A DNA stretch of 64,000 bases. Origin: Pseudoalteromonas sp. CO133X. GTDB lineage: Bacteria > Pseudomonadota > Gammaproteobacteria > Enterobacterales > Alteromonadaceae. Where the stretch lies: positions 248,001 to 312,000 of the forward strand of contig SGPE01000008.1 of NCBI GenBank assembly GCA_004208945.1. Direction: 5' to 3'. Under the pieces are notes generated by a model. It was not told the DNA's origin and ran no database searches. It saw nothing but the letters and a program-made list of their open reading frames with translations. Positions 29,121 through 38,705 of this stretch are shown here, piece after piece (position 1 is the stretch's first letter; every line of letters starts with the position of its first letter). The translations under genes and the position numbers were made by a program.

Positions 29121-29453
29121 ATGAGTCAAGAACGTTCTTTTATTAAAAGTGGTCGAAACACGATAATTCATAAAGATAGAAAGCTCGATCTCGTTATCGT
29201 GAATGGCGAAAACCACCCACGAATTAAGGTGACCCAAAACGGGCTTGAACCTTTTAAAGAAGAACTGCCAAAAAATCGTCGTGAAGCGAAAGAGCGCTAC
29301 CTTGAAATGGTTTACATTAGTAGTGCAGATGTTTTCGCAGAAGAAAAGCGTTTGCTCTTTATTCAATCCTTAGATGGACGCGAGTATAAGGTGGATTACA
29401 GTAAAGTAGGCACTAAGCTATTTGTGCGTATTCATCAGGATAGCTATCTCTAA
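29121..29453 (+). CDS. hypothetical protein (110 aa)
   Basis: The ATG is preceded by AGGATAAGG. The 110-residue soluble protein is basic and charged, with KSGRNTIIHKDRKLDLVIVNGE at the start and LDGREYKVDYSKVGTKLFVRI near the end, suggesting small beta-rich halves. No signal peptide or TM helix is present. I do not recognise a family. It is probably co-transcribed with the preceding gene. Confidence 0.65.
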   Translation: MSQERSFIKSGRNTIIHKDRKLDLVIVNGENHPRIKVTQNGLEPFKEELPKNRREAKERYLEMVYISSADVFAEEKRLLFIQSLDGREYKVDYSKVGTKLFVRIHQDSYL

Positions 29454-29543
29454 GCCCTTCTTTAATTTGGCACTTTACTTGCTTGGTATTCACTAATTTG
29501 ACGGCTGGAAATGAGTCTGGCTTTGTTTTCTAAGGTGATAAAC

Positions 29544-31223
29544 ATGAGACGAGTGCCCCTTCTTGCTATTGTTATTACAACACTAACAGCATGTGGCGGT
29601 GGTGGTAGTGATAGCGACAATACCTCTACTGCTGCGACAGTTAACGCAGGCGCAGATCAACAAATAATAGAAAAAAGTGAATTTACTGTCGTTGCAAAAG
29701 GCTCGCCAGCAGATGGTACCTTTACTTGGCAGCGTGTGAGTGGCCCCGCTATAGAAGGGTTTCCTGCTGACGGTGCTGAGCAATCTTTAACTGCTCCTGA
29801 TATTAAACTCGATTCAGAACTTGTACTTCGTGTGGATTACCAAACAACCGATGGGCAGTTAGTGAGCGATGAAGTGAGCATTTTTATCAGCTCTAACAAT
29901 CAGCTTCCACAACCTGTTATCACACAGGTCGCCCCTGAAGAACTCCCTTCTCAGTATAATGATGAAATTATTTTAAGTGGTGAAGAATCGTTCGATCTTG
30001 ACGAAAATGGTTCAATAAACGGTTATCTTTGGTCACAACTGTCAGGCCCAGATCTCGTTATCAATAGCTATACAGATAAAACAATCAGCTTTAATCACCC
30101 TCTGCTTGAAGCGAATACACAAATGACATGGCAGTTGACTGTCACTGATGACGAAGGGGGCTCTGCAAGTATCGAACAAACGTTCACGTTAAATAAAACG
30201 AACGAGATCATCGTTGCAAATGCAGGACAAGATCAGCAAGTTATTGAGTTTGATACCGTAACACTTGATGCGACTAATAGTGAGGTTGTCACCACTACCA
30301 AACAATGTTTTTGGCAGCAGTTAACGGGCGACGTTGTGACACTTGCAAATCAAAATCAATGTATTACTTCATTCACAGCCCCAGATGTTGATACGGATAC
30401 AGCACTCAGTTTTGAAGTCACTGTAACGGATAGTAAGTCACGCAGTGATATTGATACAGTTGTTATTGATATCAGGCCTAAACCACTTGGTTACATTAAC
30501 GATACGGGCATGAATGATTGTTATAACAATTCGCAAAAAATTAATTGCAACAGTGACGATTTCCCAAATCAAGATGCTGATTTAGGCAGAGACAGTGTTG
30601 CTAATCAGCTTGATAAGGTAGGACAAGGCGACTTGGCATTTGATTTCACAAAATTAAACCAATTTGCAGATGAGTTGCCCGATGACGCCACAAACTTTAG
30701 CTGCGTTCGAGATAATGTTACGGGGCTGATTTGGGAAGTAAAAGCGGCAAGTTCAGCACTGCCGCCGGCAACGACTGTCCGTGCCTCAACAAATCACTAC
30801 ACTTGGTATTTAGATGAGGGAAATGGAGCACAAACAGGAAGTGTGCAAGGTGCGCCAAACTCAACATGTCCAAGTAATACCGCCTGTGGTTTACAAACTT
30901 ATGTAGAAGAAGTTAATGCCACTGATTTTTGCGGGGGCACAAACTGGCGAGTGCCTACTTATACTGAGTTGCAAGGCTTGCTCGATTACTCTAAACAAGG
31001 TGAAGCAAGCTTACTGAGTAGTGAGTTTTTCCCAAATCAACCTGATGCGACCCAGTTAAGCAGTAATAGTGACGCATTTATGCCGTACTGGACATCACAA
31101 ACTGCTGCTGATGGTACGAGTTTATCGCAGGCCTATATTATTGATATGAGTAGCGCGAACGATTTAGCGTATCCAAAAAACAATACAGCGTTTGTTCGCT
31201 TAGTTAGAACACCAGGAGAGTAA
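29544..31223 (+). CDS. lipoprotein with Ig/PKD-like repeats and DUF1566 C-terminal domain
   Basis: The ATG at 29544 is chosen because AAGG lies eight bases upstream and a lipoprotein signal peptide with LTAC lipobox follows at once; an earlier ATG at 29511 has no good site. The mature 559-residue precursor has a Gly/Ser/Asp linker, about three repeats with NAGADQQIIE or NAGQDQQVIE starts (Ig/PKD-like folds), and a C-terminal DUF1566 domain with NVTGLIWEVK and NWRVPTYTELQGLLDYS. It is probably an outer-membrane surface lipoprotein. A second DUF1566 gene follows one base later. Confidence 0.8.
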   Translation: MRRVPLLAIVITTLTACGGGGSDSDNTSTAATVNAGADQQIIEKSEFTVVAKGSPADGTFTWQRVSGPAIEGFPADGAEQSLTAPDIKLDSELVLRVDYQTTDGQLVSDEVSIFISSNNQLPQPVITQVAPEELPSQYNDEIILSGEESFDLDENGSINGYLWSQLSGPDLVINSYTDKTISFNHPLLEANTQMTWQLTVTDDEGGSASIEQTFTLNKTNEIIVANAGQDQQVIEFDTVTLDATNSEVVTTTKQCFWQQLTGDVVTLANQNQCITSFTAPDVDTDTALSFEVTVTDSKSRSDIDTVVIDIRPKPLGYINDTGMNDCYNNSQKINCNSDDFPNQDADLGRDSVANQLDKVGQGDLAFDFTKLNQFADELPDDATNFSCVRDNVTGLIWEVKAASSALPPATTVRASTNHYTWYLDEGNGAQTGSVQGAPNSTCPSNTACGLQTYVEEVNATDFCGGTNWRVPTYTELQGLLDYSKQGEASLLSSEFFPNQPDATQLSSNSDAFMPYWTSQTAADGTSLSQAYIIDMSSANDLAYPKNNTAFVRLVRTPGE

Positions 31224-31224
31224 A

Positions 31225-31746
31225 ATGCGTCAATTATCTTTGCTAGTATCGGTTGGATTATTTGCAGCATCAGCCGGTGATGCTCAAGCACAAGTGTGTT
31301 ATGACGGTGTCGCAGAAACGACGCCAACAACGCGGTTTGTTATTAATGACGATGGCACGGTAAGTGATAGCAAAACAGGGTTAATGTGGCAACGCTGTAG
31401 CTTTGGTCAAAGCTATAATACAGAAACATTAAACTGTGAAGGAACTAGCCAACAATTATCATGGGGTGAGGCATTACGCGGCGCAACGATGAGTGATTAT
31501 GCTCAGTATAACGACTGGCATGTACCAAACATAAAAGAATTGGCGAGTATTTTAGAACATCAATGTGTTCAACCGAGCATTAATGAACAAGTTTTCTATG
31601 CCACCAAATTACAAAACTACTGGAGCAGTACCTCAGGTAAAGAACGAACTGATCTTGCTTGGGTTTATCAATTTGATAAAGGCGTAAATAGCTTACATGC
31701 GAAAACGTCGGATCTGTATTTACGCCTAGTTCGTTACGAAAAGTAA
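31225..31746 (+). CDS. secreted DUF1566 domain protein
   Basis: The 173-residue protein has a signal peptide (cleavage likely after DAQA) and one DUF1566 domain: DSKTGLMWQRCSFG, NDWHVPNIKELASILE and QNYWSSTSG. Several cysteines may form disulfides in the periplasm. It starts one base after the DUF1566 lipoprotein gene and probably works with it. Its 3' end overlaps the convergent cca gene by 13 bases. The function of this domain is not established. Confidence 0.8.
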   Translation: MRQLSLLVSVGLFAASAGDAQAQVCYDGVAETTPTTRFVINDDGTVSDSKTGLMWQRCSFGQSYNTETLNCEGTSQQLSWGEALRGATMSDYAQYNDWHVPNIKELASILEHQCVQPSINEQVFYATKLQNYWSSTSGKERTDLAWVYQFDKGVNSLHAKTSDLYLRLVRYEK

Positions 31747-32843
31747 CGTTGAATTATTTCTAGCCGCGCTTTTTCAAGCGCGGTTTTTATATCAGCCCCT
31801 TTTATTCCCTGAGCAATAAACTGCTGAGGATTTACAGCGGGTGCCTGCTTGGCAGCCTGTTTAAGTTCATTAGCAAAGTTAAGTGGTTTTTGTTCACTGA
31901 TCTCAAGCGCTTCTAAAACTTGCTCGAAACGCTCTGGGCGTCGCCACAAATCAAGCTGATTAAAGCAGCTCAAAACTGCATCGCTATCTAATTGACTAGC
32001 ACACAGTGTTTGCCTGTGTGCTTGCGTGTTTAATGCTAAATCTCGTACTTCATTGGGTAAACGAATTTTCAGAGCGAGGGTTTTAATTGCCTCTTCACTG
32101 AGCGAAAGTGTTACTTGGCTAAACAGTAATGCAGTATTGGTAATTCCACGTTGTTGCGCATAATTAAAACGAGCTTGTAAGGTTCGATATAAGGCACAGT
32201 CCCACTGCTTTTCAAGTGAAGGGCTTATTACGTGTAAGCCTTTAATGTCGAATAATACATTCAAAAATTCAGCAAAGGCTCCATCACTTAATGACTTTTC
32301 GCATTCTAACCAAATACGTTCTGCAGTGAGTGTTTCAAGCTCGCCATTGGCCACCATGGACACAAGCAAACGGTTAGTTTCAGGTGCAATGGTAAAGCCT
32401 AAGTAATGATAACGGGCTGCAAAGCGAGCAACACGTAAAATGCGTAAAGGATCTTCACTAAAGGCATCGGACACATGGCGTAAAACACGGTTTTTAATAT
32501 CGTTTTGGCCGTTGAATGGATCGAACAATGTACCGTCTTTCGCTTGAGCAATCGCATTAACGGTTAGATCACGGCGTATTAAATCTTCTTCTAAGGTGAC
32601 ATCAGGGGTAAAGTCGCAGATAAAGCCAGTATAACCTTCTCCTTGTTTTCGCTCTGTGCGAGCGAGTGCATACTCTTCTTTTGTTTTTGGATGTAAAAAA
32701 ACAGGAAAATCTTTACCAACTTGTTGATAGCCTTGCTTAAGTAGTTCTTCTGGTGTCGCACCAACCACAACGTAATCACGCTCTTTTATCTGACGACCAA
32801 GTAGGGCATCCCTGACTGCGCCACCCACTAAATAAACCTGCAT
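31734..32843 (-). CDS. cca: CCA tRNA nucleotidyltransferase
   Basis: The enzyme adds or repairs the CCA end of tRNAs. The 369-residue class II protein has GGAVRDALLG, the metal site as ERDYVVVG, RRDLTVNAIAQ and EDPLRILRVARFAARY. The first metal residue is Glu21 where the E. coli enzyme has Asp. The C-terminal HD phosphohydrolase domain of the E. coli-type enzyme is missing, which explains the shorter length. It overlaps the convergent DUF1566 gene at its 3' end. Confidence 0.92.
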   Translation of the reverse strand: MQVYLVGGAVRDALLGRQIKERDYVVVGATPEELLKQGYQQVGKDFPVFLHPKTKEEYALARTERKQGEGYTGFICDFTPDVTLEEDLIRRDLTVNAIAQAKDGTLFDPFNGQNDIKNRVLRHVSDAFSEDPLRILRVARFAARYHYLGFTIAPETNRLLVSMVANGELETLTAERIWLECEKSLSDGAFAEFLNVLFDIKGLHVISPSLEKQWDCALYRTLQARFNYAQQRGITNTALLFSQVTLSLSEEAIKTLALKIRLPNEVRDLALNTQAHRQTLCASQLDSDAVLSCFNQLDLWRRPERFEQVLEALEISEQKPLNFANELKQAAKQAPAVNPQQFIAQGIKGADIKTALEKARLEIIQRYFS

Positions 32844-32968
32844 AGTTCACCTGCTATTTTGCCTTTTTGGTATTTTACGTTATTTATCCATTAAAATGCG
32901 AACAAGGTTTTAAGTGGCGTTTTTTTTTGCCATTATAGGCCGTGATTTTAAACGCAAGGAATATCACG

Positions 32969-33889
32969 GTGTATTTAAGCTATTTTGGCTTGTCAGAAAA
33001 ACCTTTTTCGATTGCTCCGAACCCTGAATATTTATTTCTCAGTGAGCGCCACAAAGAAGCGTTAGCGCATCTAACTTACGGCCTAGGAGAAGCGGGAGGG
33101 TTTGTATTGCTGACAGGTGAGGTTGGTACAGGGAAAACAACATTAACAAGAAGCCTGCAAGAACAGCTTCCAGAAAATACACAAGTTGCACAAATTCATA
33201 ACCCTGCCTTATCGCAACTTGAATTGCTGGCCAGTATTTGTGATGAACTAAATATTACTTACGACAGCAATAATGCGACGTTGAAAACATTAACCGATGT
33301 GATCAAAAAGCACTTGGAGTCAAATAATAGCGCTGGTGGCCACACTATTTTAATTATTGATGAAGCGCAATTACTTGCTCCTGATGTACTTGAGCAATTG
33401 CGTTTATTGACCAATATAGAAACGGATCATAAAAAGCTATTACAAATCGTTTTAGTGGGACAACCAGAGCTACAAGCATTACTTAAACGTACAGAACTTA
33501 GGCAATTGGCACAGCGTATAACAGCACGCTATCACCTATTACCGCTAACAGAAGGGCAAGTATTTGCGTATGTTAAACATCGTTTGTCTAAAGCAGGAAC
33601 CGAACAAGCGTTGTTCTCAAGGGATGCTCTAAAGGCTATCTACCAAGTGACGCAGGGCGTTCCGAGGTTGATTAACCTATTGTGTGAGCGCTGTTTAGTG
33701 GGTGCTTTTTCTCAACAAAAGTTGAGCATAGATAGTGAACTGGTGATGCGTTCTGCCGAGGAAGCTTTGCCACCAAGTAGCACCGTCATTACAGCAACCG
33801 CCAATACACAATCCAATTATGTTTGGCTTTATCCTGTTTCATTTTTAGTCGTATTAGGTGTGGGTATTGGTTTATCCTACCTAATATAG
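32969..33889 (+). CDS. GspA/ExeA-like AAA ATPase (MshM-sized)
   Basis: The GTG at 32969 is preferred because AAGGA lies eight bases upstream; a GTG at 32942 has none. The 306-residue protein opens with YFGLSEKPFSIAPNPEYLFLS, typical of ExeA/MshM ATPases. It has Walker A GEVGTGKTT (near residue 50), Walker B ILIIDEAQ (near 126) and a C-terminal TM helix. The periplasmic peptidoglycan-binding domain of full-length ExeA is absent. With GspB next door it probably helps a secretin cross or assemble in the cell wall. Confidence 0.85.
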   Translation: MYLSYFGLSEKPFSIAPNPEYLFLSERHKEALAHLTYGLGEAGGFVLLTGEVGTGKTTLTRSLQEQLPENTQVAQIHNPALSQLELLASICDELNITYDSNNATLKTLTDVIKKHLESNNSAGGHTILIIDEAQLLAPDVLEQLRLLTNIETDHKKLLQIVLVGQPELQALLKRTELRQLAQRITARYHLLPLTEGQVFAYVKHRLSKAGTEQALFSRDALKAIYQVTQGVPRLINLLCERCLVGAFSQQKLSIDSELVMRSAEEALPPSSTVITATANTQSNYVWLYPVSFLVVLGVGIGLSYLI

Positions 33890-33902
33890 AGAGTGCTCAT
33901 TT

Positions 33903-34904
33903 ATGTCATTACTTTTAGATGCAATTAAACAATCTGGTCAGCATGAGCAAACCGCCGCTGAGCATGACCAAGCTGCATTACAATTAAAACAGCAGCAGGA
34001 ATTAACTCGTTACAGACGTCTAGCCTTGTCATTTGGGCTTTTATTAGCTGCAATTTTGACGCTAATGGCAGGGTTTTCGATTGGCAAATGGCTACAAAAC
34101 AGTAAGTCATTGGATAGTGCAGTTGTTACAAGCACGCAGCAAACGATTGATAAAAACGAGACAGTGGAAAAGGCGGAACAAGCTGCCACTGATGCTGCGC
34201 AAACGACTGCTCAGCCACACGCAATAAATGCGGCTGTAACGTCAACACAACCCCCGCAACCTTCAATGCAGCAAATGCCAGTGCAAGGGCAACAATATCA
34301 ATGGGTTCAGGTGCCTGTAAATTCAGTTCCTGTGTATGTTAACCAGGGGCAGCCTGTTTATCAGCAGCCAATTTATCAAGGCCAACCGGTTTATCAAACA
34401 CAGCCGCAGTTTTCACAGCCTGTACAAATGACGCAAAATAATAGCTCGCGACAGGTAAGCGACCAAGGTATTGATTTAAGTAAATATAAGGTATTGGGTA
34501 AGCCACTAAATAGCGACCCATCAGCTCCCATTCAGCAAACCTCCGACAATGACGAGCTTAAAGATGTGCCCGATACGTTGAAAGATGCATTTGCTAAAGC
34601 GGTGCAGGATGTTGATAGCCAGCATTTTTCAGAAGTCACTCACAGTACGAAAAACTCATCGTATGCCGAGCCCATAGAGCTATTACCTGTATCGCTACAA
34701 AATCAGTTACCTACGATTAAGTATCAGGCACATATTTATGCGTCAGAAACATCAAAGCGTTGGATTAAGCTAAATGGCCGTGAATTATATGAGGGTGACA
34801 GTATAGGTGTGCTGTCAGTGATCGAGATTACGCCAGAGCAAAGTTTACTCAGTTACGATGGTTACGAGTTTACCTTGAAAGCACTACAAGATTGGCCTGA
34901 ATAG
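33903..34904 (+). CDS. gspB: general secretion pathway protein GspB
   Basis: The 333-residue protein has a short cytoplasmic start (MSLLLDAIKQS), one TM helix near residues 41-62, a long Gln/Pro-rich periplasmic linker with repeated QPVYQ/QPIYQ units, and a C-terminal T2SSB domain (IKYQAHIYASETSKRWIKLN to the end). GspB works with the GspA ATPase to place the type II secretin. The gene follows the ATPase after 13 bases. The secretin itself is not in the window. Confidence 0.87.
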   Translation: MSLLLDAIKQSGQHEQTAAEHDQAALQLKQQQELTRYRRLALSFGLLLAAILTLMAGFSIGKWLQNSKSLDSAVVTSTQQTIDKNETVEKAEQAATDAAQTTAQPHAINAAVTSTQPPQPSMQQMPVQGQQYQWVQVPVNSVPVYVNQGQPVYQQPIYQGQPVYQTQPQFSQPVQMTQNNSSRQVSDQGIDLSKYKVLGKPLNSDPSAPIQQTSDNDELKDVPDTLKDAFAKAVQDVDSQHFSEVTHSTKNSSYAEPIELLPVSLQNQLPTIKYQAHIYASETSKRWIKLNGRELYEGDSIGVLSVIEITPEQSLLSYDGYEFTLKALQDWPE

Positions 34905-34909
34905 GTTTA

Positions 34910-37582
34910 CTAAAACTGATAGCTTAGGGCGACTTTTATATTACGACCAAATATAGGTCGCCCATAAAATAGGGGATCTTGGTGGTTTAAATCATCTCTG
35001 GGATTACCTTCTGTTAAACCAAGTGTGTTGGTGAGGTTTTTAATTTCTAGCTGTAAGCTTAATTGCTCATTCATGGTGAACTCACTGAAAAAATCCCATG
35101 TTTGATAAGCAGGCAAGGCGAATTGATTGGCGGTATCTGAGTATCGCTCGCCGATGTAAGCCCATGTGATTGCAGCTTGAAAATTGTCTGACTTATACTC
35201 AGGTGTCAGTCTAAACTGTAGCTCGGGTGTACGGGTTATTTGATTACCATTAAACTCGCTCTGAGGAAGGTATGATGGGATCCCATAGAACCCTGCATCT
35301 TGCCATACCCCAACGCCTTTGAATTGCCAAGATGCGTTGTATTGGTAGCTGAATTCAAATTCTAACCCTTGCGTTTGTGTGTTAATTAAAATTGCCTTTT
35401 GTGGCCCTGTTGCACCTCTATAAACAGTAAAAGGAAGCGGGTCAAAATTAGTATCAAATAAAGCCCCACTAAATTGCCATTGTGATGTTTGCAGTCGTAA
35501 ACCAATTTCACCCAAGGTTAAACGTATTGGCTTGCCAAAGTTTTGCTGGTCTCGCTCAATATTGTTGGAAGCCCAACCACGCGCATTACCAAAATTAATT
35601 AATCGAGGCATTTCAAAAGCGTCTGAGTAGCGAGCAAATACCGCAAGGTGTTGCTGTATCTGATAATTAGCGCCAACACTAAACGCTGTTTGGTTAAATG
35701 TGTCATGTAATGAACTTGGGGCAAGGTAATGCGAGTAATAAGGCTTTAGCGAATCGGTTGGTGATATTGCGCCTTCAAATAGGGTGCTGTCTAAGTTGAG
35801 GTTTTCATTACGAAGCGCAAGGTCAAACCTAAGGCTGTCTGTGATTTGCCAATCAAAATTAGCATAAAAAGAATGGGACTCAGATAAACCTACTCCTTTT
35901 AAATACACAGGACCTGCATACGATAAAAAGCCTTGTTCATTGAAGTTACCAACAACTTCTCCTTGATTATTTGTCAGTACAATTTCTAAACGATCAGGTT
36001 GATGCTTTACATCAGTGAGTAATTCACCAAGCCATTGGTCAAGGGGTAATGAGCTAAAGTCGCTGCGCGCATAAATATGCCCTAAGCTGAGTGACCAGTG
36101 ATCATCAAGGTAATTGATTCGAAAGTGGTTAATTAACTGTTGTTGTTTGTAGTGTGAGTGCAGTGGGAAACTGGAGGTGACTAAGCCATTTTCATTGAGG
36201 TGGCTAGGGTCATCGATTAATTTGTGGTCGCTGACCCGTCGGTACTGCGCGGTTAAATTTGTATCTTCAAAAGAGTGTTTAAAGTCGGTTATATCTTGTT
36301 GTTGTAAACGGCTTTGGGCATCAACAATGGTTTGGTTGCCTAAGTTCATAAGCGTGTAAAGTTCATTGTTTAGCTTGGCGTAACGAGTGCGGTTAGTGAT
36401 ATTTACTTTGTCACTTAGTGGTGCTTTAAATACTAACGTGTAGCTATTCATGTGTGTGTGCTGAGCATCACCCAGATCATGAACAAGTGTGCCTTCAGGA
36501 GTGCGAAACGCTAATAATTTTAAATCGTCACTTAATAGCGTGCCATCGTCATAGGCAAGACTATCGAGTTGTTGAATTTTTTGTTTATTTTCTAAAATTA
36601 GCGGAGCATAAAAGCTGGTTTTATCATTTAGGTGTTTGTAGCTAAAGTCAAACTCAAAACTGTCAGTTAACCAACTGATTTTTGCACTTAATTGGCCTCC
36701 TTTATCCGCTTTATAACCAGGTTCACGAATACCATCTGAGGTACGGTAAAATCCACCGATTGTATAAAACAGTTCATCAGTTAAAGGGCCCGTAAAGACA
36801 CCATCAAAGCGTGTGTAATCATAGCTGATGCCATGACTTAATTTGATTAGGTTAAATGGTATTGCAGAGCCTTGCCTTGTTATATAGTTCACCATAGCCG
36901 CAGGGCCATTAAGGGTAAAAATACCGCTGCTACCACCACGAACAGCTTCGATGGTTTGGTGGGTCAGATCGGGTCGTAAGAAAAAATCCCCCCATATTCC
37001 ATCGTACGTAATGGGTAAGCCATCTTCCATCAAACTAATAAAACGAAATCCTTCACCGCCTCTTAAGCCTCTTGGTGAGACATTATTGTTTGTTTCGCCG
37101 CCTGAGTCTTCAACCCAAAAACCGGTGACATTTTTAAGCACCTCAGCGCTTGAATAAGGTGTTTGTTGCTCAAGCTTAGAGCTGGATAGTTGTGTAATAG
37201 AAATGGAAGAATTTAAGATATTACGACTTTTACCACTGACGCCTGTTACGATGATGCGTTCAAAGTCATCAGTGGGCGTTTGCTTTGATAACGTGACAAA
37301 GATGCGCTGCTCAGTCAAAGCGAGTGTGAATTGATAGCGAGAGCCTTGCAGGACGTCAGTGAGTATTTCACTCAACGTGAAGTCCCCTTGTAAAGGTGGA
37401 AGCACGCTATGCTCAGTGATTGAGGCAGCATTGAGCTGCCAGCCACTTTGCGCAGCAATATCAAGCAAGCGCTGTTGCAAGGTTGCTTCAGCTAAATCGA
37501 ATGCATAGTCAGTGGTAGCATGTGCTTTGCTAGTAAATAATATTAACCATATTAGTGTTGTGGCTAATAGTCTTAACAACAT
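34910..37582 (-). CDS. TonB-dependent receptor with N-terminal STN signalling domain
   Basis: The 890-residue precursor has a signal peptide (cleavage after SKAHA), an STN domain (about 25-105, FDLAEATLQQRLLDIAAQSG), a TonB-box region FERIIVTG, a plug and an outer-membrane barrel ending in VALSYQF. The STN domain identifies a transducer that signals to a FecR-type anti-sigma factor. The fecR-like and sigma genes lie directly upstream on the same strand. Its plug is strikingly like that of the receptor at 44614-47142 (GFWVEDSGGETNNNV then RGLRGGEGFR), on the other side of two GH20 genes, so glycan uptake is more likely than iron uptake. Confidence 0.9.
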   Translation of the reverse strand: MLLRLLATTLIWLILFTSKAHATTDYAFDLAEATLQQRLLDIAAQSGWQLNAASITEHSVLPPLQGDFTLSEILTDVLQGSRYQFTLALTEQRIFVTLSKQTPTDDFERIIVTGVSGKSRNILNSSISITQLSSSKLEQQTPYSSAEVLKNVTGFWVEDSGGETNNNVSPRGLRGGEGFRFISLMEDGLPITYDGIWGDFFLRPDLTHQTIEAVRGGSSGIFTLNGPAAMVNYITRQGSAIPFNLIKLSHGISYDYTRFDGVFTGPLTDELFYTIGGFYRTSDGIREPGYKADKGGQLSAKISWLTDSFEFDFSYKHLNDKTSFYAPLILENKQKIQQLDSLAYDDGTLLSDDLKLLAFRTPEGTLVHDLGDAQHTHMNSYTLVFKAPLSDKVNITNRTRYAKLNNELYTLMNLGNQTIVDAQSRLQQQDITDFKHSFEDTNLTAQYRRVSDHKLIDDPSHLNENGLVTSSFPLHSHYKQQQLINHFRINYLDDHWSLSLGHIYARSDFSSLPLDQWLGELLTDVKHQPDRLEIVLTNNQGEVVGNFNEQGFLSYAGPVYLKGVGLSESHSFYANFDWQITDSLRFDLALRNENLNLDSTLFEGAISPTDSLKPYYSHYLAPSSLHDTFNQTAFSVGANYQIQQHLAVFARYSDAFEMPRLINFGNARGWASNNIERDQQNFGKPIRLTLGEIGLRLQTSQWQFSGALFDTNFDPLPFTVYRGATGPQKAILINTQTQGLEFEFSYQYNASWQFKGVGVWQDAGFYGIPSYLPQSEFNGNQITRTPELQFRLTPEYKSDNFQAAITWAYIGERYSDTANQFALPAYQTWDFFSEFTMNEQLSLQLEIKNLTNTLGLTEGNPRDDLNHQDPLFYGRPIFGRNIKVALSYQF

Positions 37583-37656
37583 AGTTTAATTAGATATTTT
37601 TATTATTGTTTAAACTTTGTACCACTTTTAGCTTATTTTCGCTATGACACTTTTAG

Positions 37657-38682
37657 CTAATCTGCTGTCAATGTAAAAACACGGCCTTTTTGAGTCACTG
37701 TAATAGGGTAAATTTTTTCTAAACTACTTAACCAACCTTCAATCTCGGTTGTTAAGAATGTGCCGTTGTAGGTGAGTTCTGTTAGTTTTTTATCGCTTAA
37801 GTTAACCTGAACTTCACTGTACCTTGCAACATCATTAAGCACATCACCCAAGCGCGCGTTTTGGTAGACTAAATAGCCTTTTTGCCAGCTCATAGTCAGC
37901 GAGTCACCTTGTGCTTTAGTGTGTGTGACTTTACCCGCCTTTGTCATTTCGACAGCTTGTCCTTGAGTGAGTGTGACAGCGTCTTGTTGAGCTACAGAGA
38001 CACTGCCTTCTAGTACATCAACACGAATAGAGGCTGGATTTGCTCGTACATTAAATACGGTGCCTAACGCTGTTACTTCACTGTTTTGATAACGTACAAC
38101 AAAGGGTCTTTGTTTATCTTTACTGACGTTAAATAGTGCTTCGCCTTGGTATAAAATTAGTTCGCGAGATGCGCTGCTATAACGAACGGCAAGTTGAGTA
38201 TTCGCACCTAAATCTATTTGACTGCCATCGTCTAAAGTAAAAGAGCGATGTTCATTAATTGTGGTATGAAAAAATTCATTTGATACTTTGTCATTTGCAC
38301 TTGCTTGGGGGCTCACAGTGCTCATTGTTTTTAAAGGCGACTCTTGATTTACTAAGAAAATAAAACCAAATAGCAAGCAGCTCGCTGCTATGGCTAAATA
38401 GCCTGTTATAGAGCGATATTTAGAACTTGTTTTGTTAGAGGTAACAGCATCAAGCTCAGCCAATTGTTGTGTCACAAACTCATCACTTAATGTGGTTGAT
38501 GCCGTCCAAAGCGACTGCATTTTTTCAAACACTTCACGATGGACTGTGCTTTGAGCTAGCCAATCGTTAAGCTCGTCAGGGTAGCGGTTTGTTTCGCTTT
38601 CAGTAAACTTTTCATCTAATACAAGTAACCACTCAGCAGCTTGCTCTTCGATATTTGCTAAGTCGTTCGGTGATGGGTTCAT
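37657..38682 (-). CDS. FecR-like anti-sigma factor
   Basis: The ATG at 38682 has AAGGA seven bases upstream and is preferred over one seven codons earlier. The 341-residue protein has an N-terminal FecR-type cytoplasmic region (EEQAAEWLLVLD, then LNDWLAQSTVHREVF), one TM helix (LAIAASCLLFGFIFLV) and a periplasmic FecR domain with DDGSQIDLGANTQL and GTVFNVRANP. It should hold the adjacent ECF sigma factor inactive until the STN receptor is occupied. It lies 23 bases after the sigma gene. Confidence 0.9.
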   Translation of the reverse strand: MNPSPNDLANIEEQAAEWLLVLDEKFTESETNRYPDELNDWLAQSTVHREVFEKMQSLWTASTTLSDEFVTQQLAELDAVTSNKTSSKYRSITGYLAIAASCLLFGFIFLVNQESPLKTMSTVSPQASANDKVSNEFFHTTINEHRSFTLDDGSQIDLGANTQLAVRYSSASRELILYQGEALFNVSKDKQRPFVVRYQNSEVTALGTVFNVRANPASIRVDVLEGSVSVAQQDAVTLTQGQAVEMTKAGKVTHTKAQGDSLTMSWQKGYLVYQNARLGDVLNDVARYSEVQVNLSDKKLTELTYNGTFLTTEIEGWLSSLEKIYPITVTQKGRVFTLTAD

Positions 38683-38705
38683 GCTAAGATCCTTAAAACT
38701 CATGA

